A stretch of 64,000 nt of DNA from positions 13,661,702-13,725,701 of the forward strand of contig CM068545.1 of NCBI GenBank assembly GCA_035048495.1, in the 5' to 3' direction. This document shows, piece by piece, positions 1 through 11,509 of the stretch (positions within the stretch are counted from its first letter, which is position 1; the number at the start of each line of letters is the position of its first letter). The notes beneath the pieces were generated by a model that searched no databases, had not been told where the DNA came from, and was given only the letters and a program-made list of their open reading frames with translations. This stretch comes from Euptelea pleiosperma (lineage: Eukaryota > Streptophyta > Magnoliopsida > Ranunculales > Eupteleaceae). The translations under genes were made by a program, and so were the position numbers.

Positions 1-379
1 ATTCAGGGTTTTGCTTGATTGAATTGAAGAAGGAGAAGCAATCATCGACGACGAGGTCGACGCTGGGGACGAAGGCCTTGAGGCCTTGAGAGAGACCGTG
101 GGCTTGGAGGTCTAGAGCAAAGGAAGCGAAGCCCATCTGGGCAAGGAAGATGGGAGTGGACTGGAAGGTCCAGCTGATGTCGTTGCCGTAGCCATGGACC
201 ATACAGATGATACCACGTGGAGGAGAGGAGAGGGGTAGCCATGATCTCGTGAAGAGGGAGAGACCTCTGGGAGATGTGTAGAAGGATTTGGAAGTACGGA
301 TGCCTTGCAACTGGTAGAATTCTTCTTCTGATTCGGGTGTGTTTCCCCAAAAATGGAGGCGTTTTTGGGGCTCCTCCAT
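1..379 (-). CDS. Monoacylglycerol lipase / caffeoylshikimate esterase-like alpha/beta hydrolase, 5' part only
   Basis: This is the N-terminal 126 codons of a serine hydrolase of the plant MAGL/CSE-like family, which cleaves the acyl ester of monoacylglycerols or related phenolic esters. The chosen ATG is at 377-379 on the minus strand and begins MEEPQKRLHFWG. The frame stays open to the window edge, so the gene continues leftwards. Visible family features are an FWG..PE..EEFY start, a PRGLSLFTRSWLP strand region, and the oxyanion-hole block HGYGND at residues 62-67, followed by ISWTFQ. The ALDLQAHGLSQG segment and the VDDCFSFF helix follow. The nucleophile GxSxG motif should lie just beyond the edge. 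A different minus-strand frame (350 to 42) is also open but does not match the family. The exact substrate cannot be told from this part. Confidence 0.9.
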   Translation of the reverse strand, partial: MEEPQKRLHFWGNTPESEEEFYQLQGIRTSKSFYTSPRGLSLFTRSWLPLSSPPRGIICMVHGYGNDISWTFQSTPIFLAQMGFASFALDLQAHGLSQGLKAFVPSVDLVVDDCFSFFNSIKQNPE

Positions 380-971
380 TATCGACGTGTAACGTTATAT
401 GATTTGTTGAGGGGACTCGTTTCGTTCGTTTTGTGGTTTGAGGCTTTTGTATTGGGTTACGAGTTGCTGACTCCTCGAGTTGGACTCGGATCTTTTTCTT
501 TTCCTTTTTCTTTTTCTTTAGCTAAGGGGACACGGCACTACGGACGTTGCTTGTTTATCGGCTAGATCGAATAACTTAGAGGAACTCAAGCATCACCTTT
601 GAATTGACGAGAAGTTCCGTTGCAAAATCGTTTTAAATTTATGTTAGACCAGTGTCATTGTCCCGTACTAAAACACGGGTGAAAAAATAAGAAAAAATTA
701 TTAATAAATATAAATATGAGAAATAATAATAGTTTTCTCAATCTTAGAAATTGTTTCTTACATTGTTGGCATGCAAGTTTTTTTATTATTATTTGTGTTT
801 TACCTTGTTTTCATCATCTTAGAGGTGTGTTATTGTCTCAACGGTTCTGTTAATAAAGGGAATGAAGTGGTTCAAGTATTTTATAGCAACCAAGTGATCC
901 AAGCATGGGGTATTTTACATGGAGCAAAACTTTGATGAATTGATTTTTGAGCTCGAAAGGGTGTATACCTG
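380..971. other. Upstream region of the hydrolase gene, no gene seen
   Basis: This should hold the 5'UTR and promoter of the minus-strand hydrolase. On the plus strand it has a pyrimidine-rich CTTTTTCTTTT run near 495-520 and AT-rich sequence from about 650. I see no clear TATA box at a convincing distance. The plus-strand open frame at 353-565 lies antisense to the gene start and shows no protein-like features. Confidence 0.4.
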
Positions 972-1797
972 TGTAATGACCCGAGATAATAAAGGTAGGT
1001 CTCTCAGATCAAAGACAGTTGACTTGACTAAGATTCTAGTCAAAGTTATTAAAATACAAGAGATAAAATATTGGTCACAAAATTGAAAATTTTATAAAAA
1101 GGTTTGATGAGAAAACGGACTCACCATTAGACTTAGAAGTATCGAGAAACATAGTTTAGACTGTAAATATGTTAAAATCTGAGTTTTCCATAAAAAGTTA
1201 CAAAATTTTGAGAAATACACAAGAAATAGGTAAAAAAGTTAAATTTTACTCGAAAAACTTTTATAAAAATCGAATCATATGGATAGATAGAGCTCTAAAA
1301 AAAAGAAGATGGACTGTTAGTACAACAAAATTGGAGATCGATAAAGTCCCAATCTTACGATTGAAGATAAGATAATTATTTATAATATTTAAAAATTAAT
1401 ATATATATTATCCACAATTGTGGATTCGGTGATGTATTTAACCAAATTGAATTTATATATAATATAGATTTAATAAAATCAATTAAAAATAAAATAAAAT
1501 AACAACAAACAAACCAACCGTATGCATTAGAGAGAAAGAAGGTGGGGATATTAGAGAAGAAGAAATGAACTCAATCAAAGGAAAACAAATAGGTAGGTGA
1601 TTTATTTGTTTTAATCCTAATTCTTTATTGAAATATCGTGTTACAAAATTTTAGTCTCTATTATTTTGATGCTGAAATTTTCATTCAAAAATTATATTCT
1701 TTCTTGTCAAATTCTTGAAATTTCTTGATTTGATTTCCAGGTTTTTTTGTAGTTATATGGATTTGAAATGTTTAACTAAGTATCATTTTGTTTTAGA
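972..1797 (+). mobile_element. Possible LTR-type retroelement remnant
   Basis: The sequence from 972 begins TGTAATGACCCGAGAT, a form common at the 5' ends of plant LTRs (TG start, then a CCCG block). No matching end, duplicated flank or coding sequence could be fixed, and the right part is interrupted by Helitron-like pieces. The call rests only on the start motif and is tentative. Confidence 0.3.
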
Positions 1798-1968
1798 CTA
1801 GTGGGTGCCCTATGCCATCGGCACTCTTTGACAAAGAATTTGCCTAAATCAGTTGAGCGGCGGAGATCCACCATCCATTTGAGGGAGGATTAGATCTCGG
1901 CCCTTCTTTGTTGATGCTTATAAGATGAGGTATAAGTAGGGAGACAACCAATGTGTTTGTTATATAGA
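1798..1968 (-). mobile_element. Short non-autonomous Helitron-like element
   Basis: Read on the minus strand, the element opens with TCTATATAACAAAC at 1968 and closes with CTAG at 1798, followed by T. A small GTGCC/GGCAC-type hairpin lies just before the end (decayed here to GTGCCGATGGCAT). These are the hallmarks of Helitrons: 5' TC, 3' hairpin plus CTRR, no terminal inverted repeats. It has the same layout as the better preserved copy at 17263-17434. At about 171 bp it has no coding capacity. Confidence 0.6.
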
Positions 1969-2270
1969 ATAGTAAATGGTCCATGCCCATGGCACTCTCC
2001 AACAAAAGCGTTTGCAAAAATTAGGTGCCTTCGGCACTCAAACGGTATAACGGACTGGGGCGTTACCGTTTTTTCTATTATAACGGCTGTTATAACGGAT
2101 TGTAACGCACAAAGGGAGAAATGAAAAATAATAGAAATAACAAAAATAACGGTGTTGAAATTTCAATTTTAAATAAATTGAGGTCAAATGAGGCGGATTG
2201 AGTGGCTGAAATCTAATCGTCCACATTAGATCGATGAATTTGATCTCAACCACTCTTATCTAACCGTCCA
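1969..2270. repeat. Composite repeat: Helitron-like end joined to hAT-MITE-like sequence
   Basis: The segment starts with a Helitron-type end (CCCATGGCACTC), then the GGTATAACGGACTGGGG and GTTATAACGG blocks typical of the hAT MITE family in this window, then a block ending GAGTGGCTGAAATCTAA. The same arrangement recurs at about 22290-22555, so it moved or duplicated as a unit. The open frame at 2038-2253 (minus) falls inside it and is not a gene. Confidence 0.5.
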
Positions 2271-2325
2271 CATTAGATAGATGGATAAGATAAGAGAATA
2301 CAGCTGAGTTGTCTTGATATATGCG

Positions 2326-2470
2326 TGGGTGGCCCATGCCCACGGCACTTTCCGACAAAGTGTTTGTGAAAATCGGGTGGGAGTTAATCTCAGCCATCGA
2401 TATGAAACATAGTGGATCTCAGCCACTCATTATTGAAGCCATATAAGATAAGAGGGGCATAAGAAAACCA
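2326..2470 (-). mobile_element. Partial Helitron-like element
   Basis: The block GGCCCATGCCCACGGCAC and the following CTCAGCCACTC / GAAGCC / AAGAGG order match the other Helitron-like copies (1798-1968, 2681-2837, 17263-17434). Neither terminus is intact. It lies among hAT-MITE-like sequence that resumes near 2545-2600. Confidence 0.4.
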
Positions 2471-2680
2471 TTAAATTTATGTTAAATTCTATTTTTTTTT
2501 CAGGACCACTTTTTTTCGTTAAAATCATTAAAATCTATTTTTTCTATTTTTGCCCCTTGCCGTTTCAATCCGTTTTAAAGGTAACACCCCTCTCGAGGCA
2601 TAAAAAGTGGGGCTCCTGAGCTTGACCTTTGGGCTATATGTAAATCCAACCCATTTCATTCCTTATATGTAGGTAAATAG

Positions 2681-2837
2681 TAGGCGACCCATGCCCACGG
2701 CACTCATCGGCAAAGTGTTTGTCAAAATTGGGTGTGAGTGGCTGAGATCCACCTTCCATTTGGTGTGATAAGATCTCGGCCATTCTTTATGAAGCCGGAT
2801 AAGAGGTGGAGACAACCGTCCTGTTTTGTTATATAGA
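2681..2837 (-). mobile_element. Short Helitron-like element
   Basis: On the minus strand it starts TCTATATAACAAAAC at 2837, directly after an A, and carries GTTGTCTCC, the GGATCTCAGCCACTC block and the GTGCCGTGGGCA hairpin. The 3' end reads CCTACTA, a diverged form of the expected CTAGT. It is about 157 bp, the same family as 1798-1968 and 17263-17434. Confidence 0.55.
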
Positions 2838-3074
2838 TGGTTTTAAACCTATCTAATGTTTTAATAATATCATGAAACCAGAATTTCACAAGAAATATTA
2901 GGTTTTATTTTAATCTCCAAACCCTCTTTTGGATTACTTGATTTTGTGGCTATTAGACTGAAATTTTGGAATCTCATTCATCTCTTTTGATTCATTATAT
3001 AATGACAAATCTAAACCCAAAATTTCAGAGATTTTTATAACAAGAGATGGGTGTTTAATGTAGTTTTTTTGGAC

Positions 3075-5622
3075 TGTAACAGTCCGAAATTCTATAATGT
3101 TTTGGACGGTTTTGGGAGCAAAATGCTTAAGAAAACAAGCCCAAACTATAGAACAACATGAGAGGGGATTTTTGGAAAAGTTTTAGGGACAAAACGGAGG
3201 TCTATCATGGTCGTTAATGGTGGGAAACGAGCTCCTCTGTTTCTGGTTCATGAGAAGAAATTAGAACAAGACATTAATGGAAAATAGGGAAAAAGAGAAT
3301 AAAAATAAAAAAAAATAATGAAATGGGCCTCTAACTAGGGCCCATTAACGTTCGATATCATAGAAAGCCCATTAGGGCCATTAAGAAAAATAAAATAATA
3401 AAAAAATGAGAAAAAAATAAAAAAATAAGCATTTTCGGTTTTTATAGGACGTTATTTTTCCTGGCCGGTCACAGGAAAATATTTTCCATTAGCTCATATG
3501 TAATCTTGAAATCACTATAACTTGAGTTCTGTAACTCGGAGTTTAGCGATTCTTGAGTCAATTTTGGGTGATTTTTCGAGTACAATCTAAATTTATACTA
3601 ATTATAATTATAATAAAAATAAAAATAAAATAATGTACGTTTATTCATTAACACTACCAAAATGTGACGTATTGATTTAAGATAATGTTTTGGGACTCAA
3701 TAGTACACATACATTAATATTTCAAATCCAACTATAATTTTTATTGAGAATTTTTACTAAATCTTTTGTTAACCTTGATTAAACAATTAAGTCAAACTTC
3801 GAGTTTTTGTAAATCAATTCGCCACCGTTTGATATGACCAGAAATGGTCAAGTTAAACTATTTCGATCATATCTAAAGGACTATAATTATAAAGTTATAC
3901 TTTTAACATATTTTTACTATTTTAAGTTTTATCGACTATATGTATCAAGATTTTCATTAGAGATTACTTTATAACTCTAAAAGTTGTTTGTCGAGTTTTC
4001 TGATTTTGTTCGTTTTGATGAATTCTCGAATTTTGTTTATCTGGCTGACAAATTTTCTAGAGGAAAATTTCTGAAATTAAAAGTTTTGGAGGGAACTTTT
4101 ATCGAAAGAATTATCTTTTATTTCAGTTAATGAAAGAAAAGAGTGATTGTACATGAGTTTATTTGGATTATAACTGATATGGGATGGATGATCCAAGTTG
4201 GTATGTAGTGCTTGAATCCCCCATTAAAGGCGGTTGAGTGGTTAGACCGACCTAGACCTAGAGTCGATTAGGAGACTAACCGTGTGTGTGGATCTGGGTG
4301 GTTGACCTAGATATGTCACATGAACTCCAATGCGAACACTCAGTATTGAGGGATGTTGTCCCCTGTTCAGTCGGATACATATATAGTGACTGTCACACGA
4401 GCTAGAATGCGAAATAAATCCGGGTTGAGGGAGGCTGTCCCCTATTCAGACGAATGCATATAGAATGTGACGGGGGTATTTCAATACACATACATGTGTG
4501 TAATAGTTTATTTTTCTTTTAATTAAAAACTTTTAATTATTATTTATATTATATGATGTATCATAAGGTTATTTGGAAAATGATTAATTGAACACCTGTA
4601 AGAGTAATTCGATGTTATTTTTCCGGAGGCAACAGATTTCTCTAAGATACGAATAATGATCCTATTCTTTAAGGTAGAATGGACATGTCTTTTAGAATAC
4701 TCTCATTATTCATATCTAGGAAGTTTTATTTCTCTTTTTTAGATTACCATCTTTGTAGTGGTACATCTTAGAGTCTAGATCTGATAGAGGTTTACATTGT
4801 ATGCCTCGATAAGACGATAGACGCGAGGGGTACGATTCGCCGGTCCCTAGATAGTTTAAGGATCCTTGAAATGTCTGCAGACGTCGAACGATTGACCATT
4901 GTTATTCATTTGACCCGTGTATTCAATGTCGTGGTCAAAGGCCCTCTCCTGAGTCTAAATTCACGGGCTTGTAGTGTGCTCTTCACACAGCGGCAACTCT
5001 CCATCCGACCGCAAATCAAGATATCAACAGTGGGGTTCCACACTGGTTAAGTATTGGAACAAGCAATATTTGCTAGACTAGGTTGATACTAGTCGTGACC
5101 TCTTCACTCTAAGATGAATAAACTACTCGACTTATGTGTTATTAGTTGATGATGGATGTGATATAGGCATATGTGAATACTGTTGATATACTATTTAAAT
5201 TTTCAGTTCTATTAGTAAATTTTAAATTCTATCAATTATTGTCAATTGAAATTGTTAGTTGATTTATGTTTTGACCGATAAATGAAATTTGTAAAACTGT
5301 ATTTTTATTTCCACTACTTGTAAATAGTTATGTACATATAGTTTTTCACTTTATTATCCTGCTGAGTAACCTTAGTGGTTGCTTATAGTTTAATTACTAT
5401 TTTCAGCTTCTGTGGAACCATCAGTTGAGGATGTAGTACAGTTCGTTGAAATGAAGTTGTCTACTACTTTTGTTGATCTATCTAGAGTGAGGGAGAGAGT
5501 AAGATAATCAAAATTTGAGACAGTTGTATGTTTGTATAGATTGTTCAGCGTTTTTTTTTTTTTTTTTTTGTTTCATCAGATGTAATTTTGTTTTACTTCA
5601 GTTGTACTTTTATCAGTCAGTT

Positions 5623-5673
<51 letters not shown>

Positions 5674-5902
5674 CATCAAAGTACTGTTTATATTTATGTC
5701 AATTAACTTGTTCATATTATGGAACAATATTATAAGAACGACTATAATAAAGAAGATAAAAGACGTTTTCGTACAGAACTCTGATTGATAGTTTGATAAA
5801 ATTAATAAATGAATTGACCTAGAAACTTAGATATAATCCTCGTGCCTCGAGATACGACTCAGGATCTGTTGTTATCTTGGATCAGGTTTTGGGGCGCGAC
5901 AA
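3075..5902 (+). mobile_element. Candidate solo LTR or LTR-like element without coding sequence
   Basis: The segment starts TGTAACAGTCCGAAATTC and ends TTTTGGGGCGCGACA, which pairs with common plant LTR terminal forms (TG...CA). The interior has two related blocks near 4330-4460 (each ends with a ...GGG(A)TG/CTGTCCCCT..TTCAG motif) and no gag-pol frame. The 5-bp flanks (TGGAC and ACCCG) do not match, so the boundaries or its origin by simple insertion are unproven. A (TA)n-(GT)n run lies inside at about 5621-5670. Confidence 0.4.
5621..5670. repeat. Microsatellite (TA)n(GT)n
   Basis: A short run of alternating TA is followed by about 17 GT/TG units. The open frame reported over it (5515-5706) is an artefact of the repeat. 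Confidence 0.9.
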
Positions 5903-6059
5903 CCCGACATGGTTGTGTTTTGACATTTTAGTATGCAAGATTTTATTTATTTATTTTGGAAACCCCACGTCTACTAATTCTAGTATGATTTGGGCTTATA
6001 CTCTATTGCTTGCAAAATTTAGATGATGATATCCATTATCAAAGTTGATCATCGATGGA

Positions 6060-7045
6060 CCACAACATGTGATACATGGCATATTATTAGAGGCTATTGA
6101 GCGTATGGATGTTTGATCCACCCCTAGATAGACTTATTTAACAAAAATAAGCTTGATTAGTGATTTGTATCATTTGGATCATAATGATCAAAATCTACGG
6201 TTAAAACTAAACTAAGAAAAAGAATCTAATATAAAGTACTAATCAGGATAAATTTTGATATGTAAGTCCAACTAGGATAGGGAAAAACATCCATACAGTT
6301 AGTGGTCTCTAATAGTATGCCACGTGGCTCATGATATGACCCATCATCAATGGTGGAAAAACTCATTATTGAAAAAAAAAGTTAATGAGAAGCACAATAC
6401 ATATACCAATGGTTAAAAGAGTAATGATCACATGGTCCAAGGTCCATGGACGGAGCATGGTGGTGTGAGTAAAACCTTGATGAGCCACGTGGAACACTCT
6501 TAGAGACCACTAACCGTATGGACGTTTTTCCAATCCCTAGATGGACCTGCAAACCAAAAATCAGCTTGATTAGTGATTTTAAACCTTTGGATCTTTGCAC
6601 ATGAAATAATGTTCAAATTCGCACGGTTAAAATCAATCCATGAAAATAATTCCAATCCAACGCCTAGATATCACTAATCGGACTGAGTTTTGGTTTGTGG
6701 CCCCACCTAGGGATTGGCCAAACATCCATATGTTCAGATTCGTCCTCTAAGAGTGTGCACGTGGATATCATATTGTGCCCTTGTCCTCGGCCTTGATGAC
6801 ATGCCCTGCCATCAAAGTTTTACTCATGGTGACGTCATTGGCCAAAAATGCACCTCAAACTGCGTGCTAAATAGTTAGTAATACTAAAAGTCTACGGTTG
6901 AAAATAAACTTTGAAAAAGACTCTAATCCAATGGATAGATATTGCTAATCAAGATGATATTTCATAGGTAATCCACCTAGAGATAGGAAAAACATCTACA
7001 CAGTCAGTGGTCTTTAAATGTGTGCCACGTGTAAGGTGCACGTGG
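6060..7045. mobile_element. Cluster of palindromic (foldback) non-autonomous elements
   Basis: Three successive inverted-repeat units are visible. One has arms at about 6068-6185 and 6225-6345. A second runs 6467-6825 and is bounded by GAGTAAAAC..TTGATGA and TCAAAGTTTTACTC. Arms of a third end near 7045. The arms share the blocks CACGTGG, TTAGAG..CC, CCGTATGGA.GTTT and ATCAGCTTGATTAGTGATTT. Related units lie at 19170-19640, 22560-22730, 62253-62609 and the right edge of the window. The long near-perfect arms suggest MULE-type foldback elements. No transposase is present. Confidence 0.55.
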
Positions 7046-8227
7046 CGTTCCCCCTAGTATGTTTAAAACCAAAAGCGCGTCTGGGCCAAAATGCGCCTCT
7101 GATATGTGCGAACCATACTCAACCTTGCTTGCGATGTAGAATGTCAACTCGTTGAATTATGGGCTCAACCCCAAAAAATCTGACACTCCCTTTTTTGGTT
7201 TATTGTACATAAGGTAGGAAGGAATTCATGAATCTCAACTAGAGGTGTCAATTGACACCCGATTATCCCATACCTAATAGGAATCAATTCAAATTATCCC
7301 TAATTTGAGTCTAGCTATTTTAGAACCAGACTAGAAAAGACCTAAAACTGAAGTACATAACAGGTTCCGGTTCTCTGGTACACTTCGGCCTGCAATTTTG
7401 GCATGCGGCTCGACTTGGGCTTTCTCTTTTTGAGGTCCGACCCAAGGCCCCCCATCCTACAGGAATTGGGCTATTCTTTTTTTTCTATTTGACAGGTAAA
7501 GACCCATCACTTTCTCTGAGCCGTTTGGAATGATATTTGAGTCAAGGATCGGATAATTTCCAACTTCACAAAACCCATTTGAGTGGGTATGGTACTGGGT
7601 TTCGGAAGTTCAGATTTGATATTACCTCCCCTTTTGCCCTTTTTACCTACTTGAGTAGATATTGAAGGAGTTTCTTTAGATGTTAGGTAATATTTGTTAA
7701 AAGAGGTTTGGTTCTTCACTGGATAACAAAAAGATTTATAAAACAAGTGGGCTGTAAAAGAAAGAGGTTCTATCAACACTATTGAGTCAAACAAGGATTG
7801 TTCTTTTCTGCTTTTCTGCGCTTTTCTGGTGGAAAGGATAATTTATTCTAAAGAAAACATATAGTAAGATTTCTTGCCGGCAGGCAAACAGACCCCTCCA
7901 GAAACCAACCCCAACACTTGAATTTTCCCTCCTAAAACCGACATTTTGATTATAAAATTCTAGTGTCATGATATTAGGGCCCGTTGGTTGACGACTGACC
8001 CGGAAATGGAGCTGGTGCTATTTTCACTTTGCCATAACTGCGTTTTGGGGTCCATGAGTTTGGCTGGTTCCTACTTTGTGCCACTTGCAGAAAGGCCCTA
8101 AAACAGCAGTGACACAAATTTAGAGAAGCTCATCCTTTGTTCGTTGGAAATAAAGTTGTGCTGGCCCAACAAGTATTATGTTACTAGTACACTACTTAAG
8201 GAGTGTTTGAGTCTGATGTCTAGGATT
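7046..8227. other. Intergenic sequence, no gene seen
   Basis: AT-rich sequence without recognisable protein features. A TAGAGGTGTCAATTG start at about 7235 resembles the 5' end of hAT-type elements (compare TAGGGG at 61149), but no partner end was located. The minus-strand open frames at 7507-7794 and 7787-7969 look like chance. Confidence 0.4.
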
Positions 8228-8706
8228 TACACCGATAAAACTACGCTGACTGTGGGCTATCAGTGAAGTTGCTGACTGACACAAAGTTAGCGACACTTGG
8301 ATTTTTAATAAGTTTAGGGTTTCGTACAACAGTCGGGATCAGGGGCCGCAAATTTTGACACGAACGAAATTTCACACAAAAAGATTGGCGGGGGCCAATA
8401 TATAAATTAGAATTAGTTTTGGAATGGGACAATTTTGGCGAGGATGGTCTCTATGGTGAGGAGATAACGCTACACTCACAAAATTCAAATCATTAGGACA
8501 TTTTCGTAGCCTGGTTTACAAGTTGAAGAATGATGGACCCTAGAATTGATTTATCCTCCACGGGGTACGCCAAAATTGGTGTGAAATTTTGTCCCCCTGA
8601 TCCTGATCCTTTTAAAAAAAACGCAAAAGCATAGGTGTTGCTGACTTTATGGTAGTCAGCAGCTTCACTGACAGCCCAAAGTCAGAGAAGTTTATCCGGA
8701 TAACAC
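8228..8706. mobile_element. Inverted-repeat element with a second foldback inside
   Basis: The outer arms are related as inverted repeats: the left carries CTGTGGGCTATCAGTGAAG near 8250-8270, and the right, at about 8660-8690, is its reverse complement with few changes. The inner pair GGGATCAGGGGCC near 8336 and CCCCCTGATCCTGATCC near 8592 bounds a block also seen at about 28200-28500. No coding sequence and no convincing TSD. Confidence 0.5.
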
Positions 8707-9518
8707 TGGGGTCTGCCTGTTGCTTAGCTAGTCTTGAATCGTGATGAATGTATCATCCCATTACAACCAGCTTCTCTTTGAAGTCCTCATCTCATCATGA
8801 AAGCAACAAGTCACTGAGTTGAGCCTCAACCAAGATGCATTAGGATTTGATACCAGCTTAACCATACTAGAAAGGGAGGGAGAAAATTTAGTTTACCTAG
8901 AGACCAAACGTCGGATTCTAATACGCCTAAGATGAACAACTTTCATTTTTATTTTCCTTTCCTTTTCAATAACGTAAGCGAAGATCAAACCTCTGACGTC
9001 AAAGTTGTGAAAAAGAGAACCGTCCAATTCAGCTACAGGTCTGCTTTTGATCTTAGCTTACGTTATAGAAAAGGAAAAAGAAAAAAAAAAAATGAAATTC
9101 GACTTCTGTTTGTAGGTAAACAAATCTCCACGTATGCCCTAAAGCACAATTTGTTGTATAGACTCCCAGTTCAAAATGGCCATGATTTCTGGATTACCAG
9201 CAGCACCAATGTCAGCCATCAAACATGGGCATGGAAGCTCAAATATGTCATGATAACGGTTCAAAGATTAGACGACAAAGAGATAAACCAATAGGTTGTC
9301 AAAATAAGTTTGCACTTTTCTTGACCCAACCCCACCTACTTAAGCCACAAACCCCACGTTGGGTGCAGGTTTCGCGTGCCAACAGGGCAAAGCATATTTA
9401 GGTTTAATGCTTTCGGACATAAAGACAAGTTTGGTCACAAAATATGTCTCAGAATTTTCTTTAGGGTATTTTAATAACACCCCACTGAAATTTGAAAGTA
9501 ATTAATTAGTAATGGGTC
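8707..9518. other. Intergenic sequence, one unrecognised open frame
   Basis: The only long frame (8932-9294, plus, 120 codons) is rich in Lys, Phe and Asn, includes an A-run, and has no motif I recognise. I see nothing else here. Confidence 0.4.
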
Positions 9519-9729
9519 GGGCTCAGGGAACCCCCTTTTTTCTGACCCCTCTCGGTGTTCGTGTGTTCGGCCGTGGATTTCAAGGATCCAACGGTGGTTG
9601 TCAGTGCCGAGCTGGCATCATGTTTTACAATTTGGGGGGATGACAACCACAGTTGGATTCGTGAAATCCATGGCTGAGAGTGCGAACACAGAGAGGGATC
9701 AGAAAAAGGGGGTCCTCGGAACCTGAGCC
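9519..9729. mobile_element. Palindromic foldback element (GGCTCAGG family)
   Basis: The two ends are inverted repeats of each other: GGGCTCAGG, a run of C then T, CTGACCC and the CTCGGTGTTCG block at left; the reverse of these at right, ending CCTGAGCC. Inner arms carry GGATTTCAAGGATCCAACGG and its complement. Relatives sit at 14559-14739, 28143-28857 and 62869-63077, two of them inside introns. About 211 bp, non-coding. Confidence 0.6.
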
Positions 9730-9901
9730 ATGAGTAATACCCCTTGATTTACTTTCAAAACTTTAATTAGGATTATCCTTTTGACCTAGTTTAACAGTGG
9801 TTGACTTAAGTTAAAACGGACTTGAATATATCACACATAGGTGCATTAACAGGCGCACGGTATGCATGTCACGTTTTAACGTTAGTCAAATAATGGTTAA
9901 A

Positions 9902-10095
9902 CGAGAGAGAGATGTGAATTATCCAACGTTTTGTCCAATAATCCTCATCCACTAACCAGTGCACGCACACACGTGTGTCATGTACAGGTGAGAGAGAGAG
10001 AGAGAGAGAGATGTGAATTATCCAACGTTTTGTCCAATAATCCTCATCCACTAACCAGTGCACGCATGCACACACGTGTGTCATATATACAGTGA
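9902..10095. repeat. Tandem duplication, 99-bp period, with (GA)n
   Basis: The block from GATGTGAATTATCCAACG to CACACGTGTGTCAT occurs twice, its start at 9911 and again at 10010, with a GA run between. The copies are nearly identical, so the duplication is recent. The minus-strand frame 9869-10111 encodes this duplication and is not a gene. Confidence 0.85.
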
Positions 10096-10099
10096 AATG

Positions 10100-11505
10100 G
10101 GACTCAACCATAGTTGGTAAATTCTGGAATTATACGGAAACTGTACGAATAATCCAAAAAACGAACTGAAGAATGTCCTATAAACTGTTTTTTGTTTGTT
10201 TCTCTCCCAACTGTTTGTAGAACATACATTCTTAGGGTTGGGCCATTAATGGAGGATACATAAAGATAGGTGTGTGCATGCACCAGTTGAGTGAGTACAC
10301 ATTGTATTTTAATCTGGAATGATCGAAGAGAGATAATTTCCCCTTCATCTCTCTCAACTAAATAAAAGTTGGAATCCAAGTCATGGTTCAACAACCAAAT
10401 TTTTTTTAGTTTTCTCATTCCTTCCACCACCATGACTTCTCTCATCCACAGTCTCACAACCCACAAGGTTCGCCACAAAACTCCTTTTTTTTTCTACTCT
10501 TTGATGATGAGATTCTGAAAGGCAATTTATCTTTTTCTTATTTTAAAGGGCACCACCATGGTTGGAATATATACCACTGACTTTCCACTTGGCAGTGGCA
10601 CTCCTGATGGCAAGCGATGACGTGGTCAACGGTCAATCTACACAAACTATATACAAACTGCCATATGCACCCACTTAATTAGTTTCTATGCTAGACTGCT
10701 AATAACAGGTTCTAAGCGCATGATGAAGTTCTCAAATCCAACGTTCATGTGGGTCAGTGGGCCACAGTGTGCCAAGTGGCAATTTGAGGAGATTCTGTAT
10801 CATAGATTTTTCCACCAAAAAGTGTTGATTTAGAAAACTTTTATCAATATTTATAGGCAAGAATCGTTTCGAGAAAACTTTAGTGACGGCAACCATTAAG
10901 GGCCTACATGTAAAGCACTAACCCTACACTTCTTCAAGTCTACCATTGCTCAACGACTTCTTTGCAACGTCAGATTTGCTTTGAAAAATGTGTTATTAAA
11001 AATTTGAAAGTTTACTCTTTGAAAACAGTGATGAAAACACATTTTTCAAGGTGAATTTGACAGTGCAGAGAATTTGTTGGAACAAATTTTTTTTTTTTTT
11101 TTTTAAATGGGGTGACCCACAACTCATATGCACTACATTTTTTGAGTAGTCAATATATATCTTGATGGGGTGACCCACATCAGATGATCCTATATGTAAT
11201 AGGTATTATCTTTTGTATCGATTCTTGGGACCTTTAATTCGTGGCCATCCAAATCTTAGCTCTTGCTTGGACGGCTAAGTCGATAGGATCATTATGATTT
11301 AGGCTATGGCCCATCAAGAGATTGACTACCAAATAATAAATATGTAGCTTAGCATAAAAAAAGCTAAAAAAAAAAGAAAAAGAAAATGTGATTCTAAATG
11401 CCAAATGTGTGGTGGAACATGTCTAGTGCCACCTACATATTATCACATCTATCTGTTCTCAAAAGGCAAAGTTTAAATACATACAGTTCTGGTGTCGTCA
11501 GGCCA
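10100..11505. other. Intergenic sequence, no gene seen
   Basis: No recognisable coding sequence. The minus-strand frame 10104-10478 has no family features. A run of T at about 11090-11104 precedes two copies of ATGGGGTGACCCACA (near 11107 and 11165). Confidence 0.4.
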
Positions 11506-11509
11506 ATTT

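Noticed and set aside
42..350. 102-codon minus-strand open frame
   Set aside because: It is the wrong frame of the hydrolase exon. The frame starting at 379 gives the family motifs (HGYGND and others) and runs to the window edge.
353..565. Plus-strand frame beginning inside the hydrolase start
   Set aside because: Antisense overlap with the gene start, hydrophobic by chance from T-rich sequence, no domain.
3075..5902. Claim of a proven solo LTR
   Set aside because: The termini look right, but the 5-bp flanks TGGAC and ACCCG differ, so it is listed only as a candidate.
8932..9294. 120-codon plus-strand frame as a gene
   Set aside because: No recognisable domain, an A-run coding for a Lys stretch, and no nearby promoter or intron signals that I can support.
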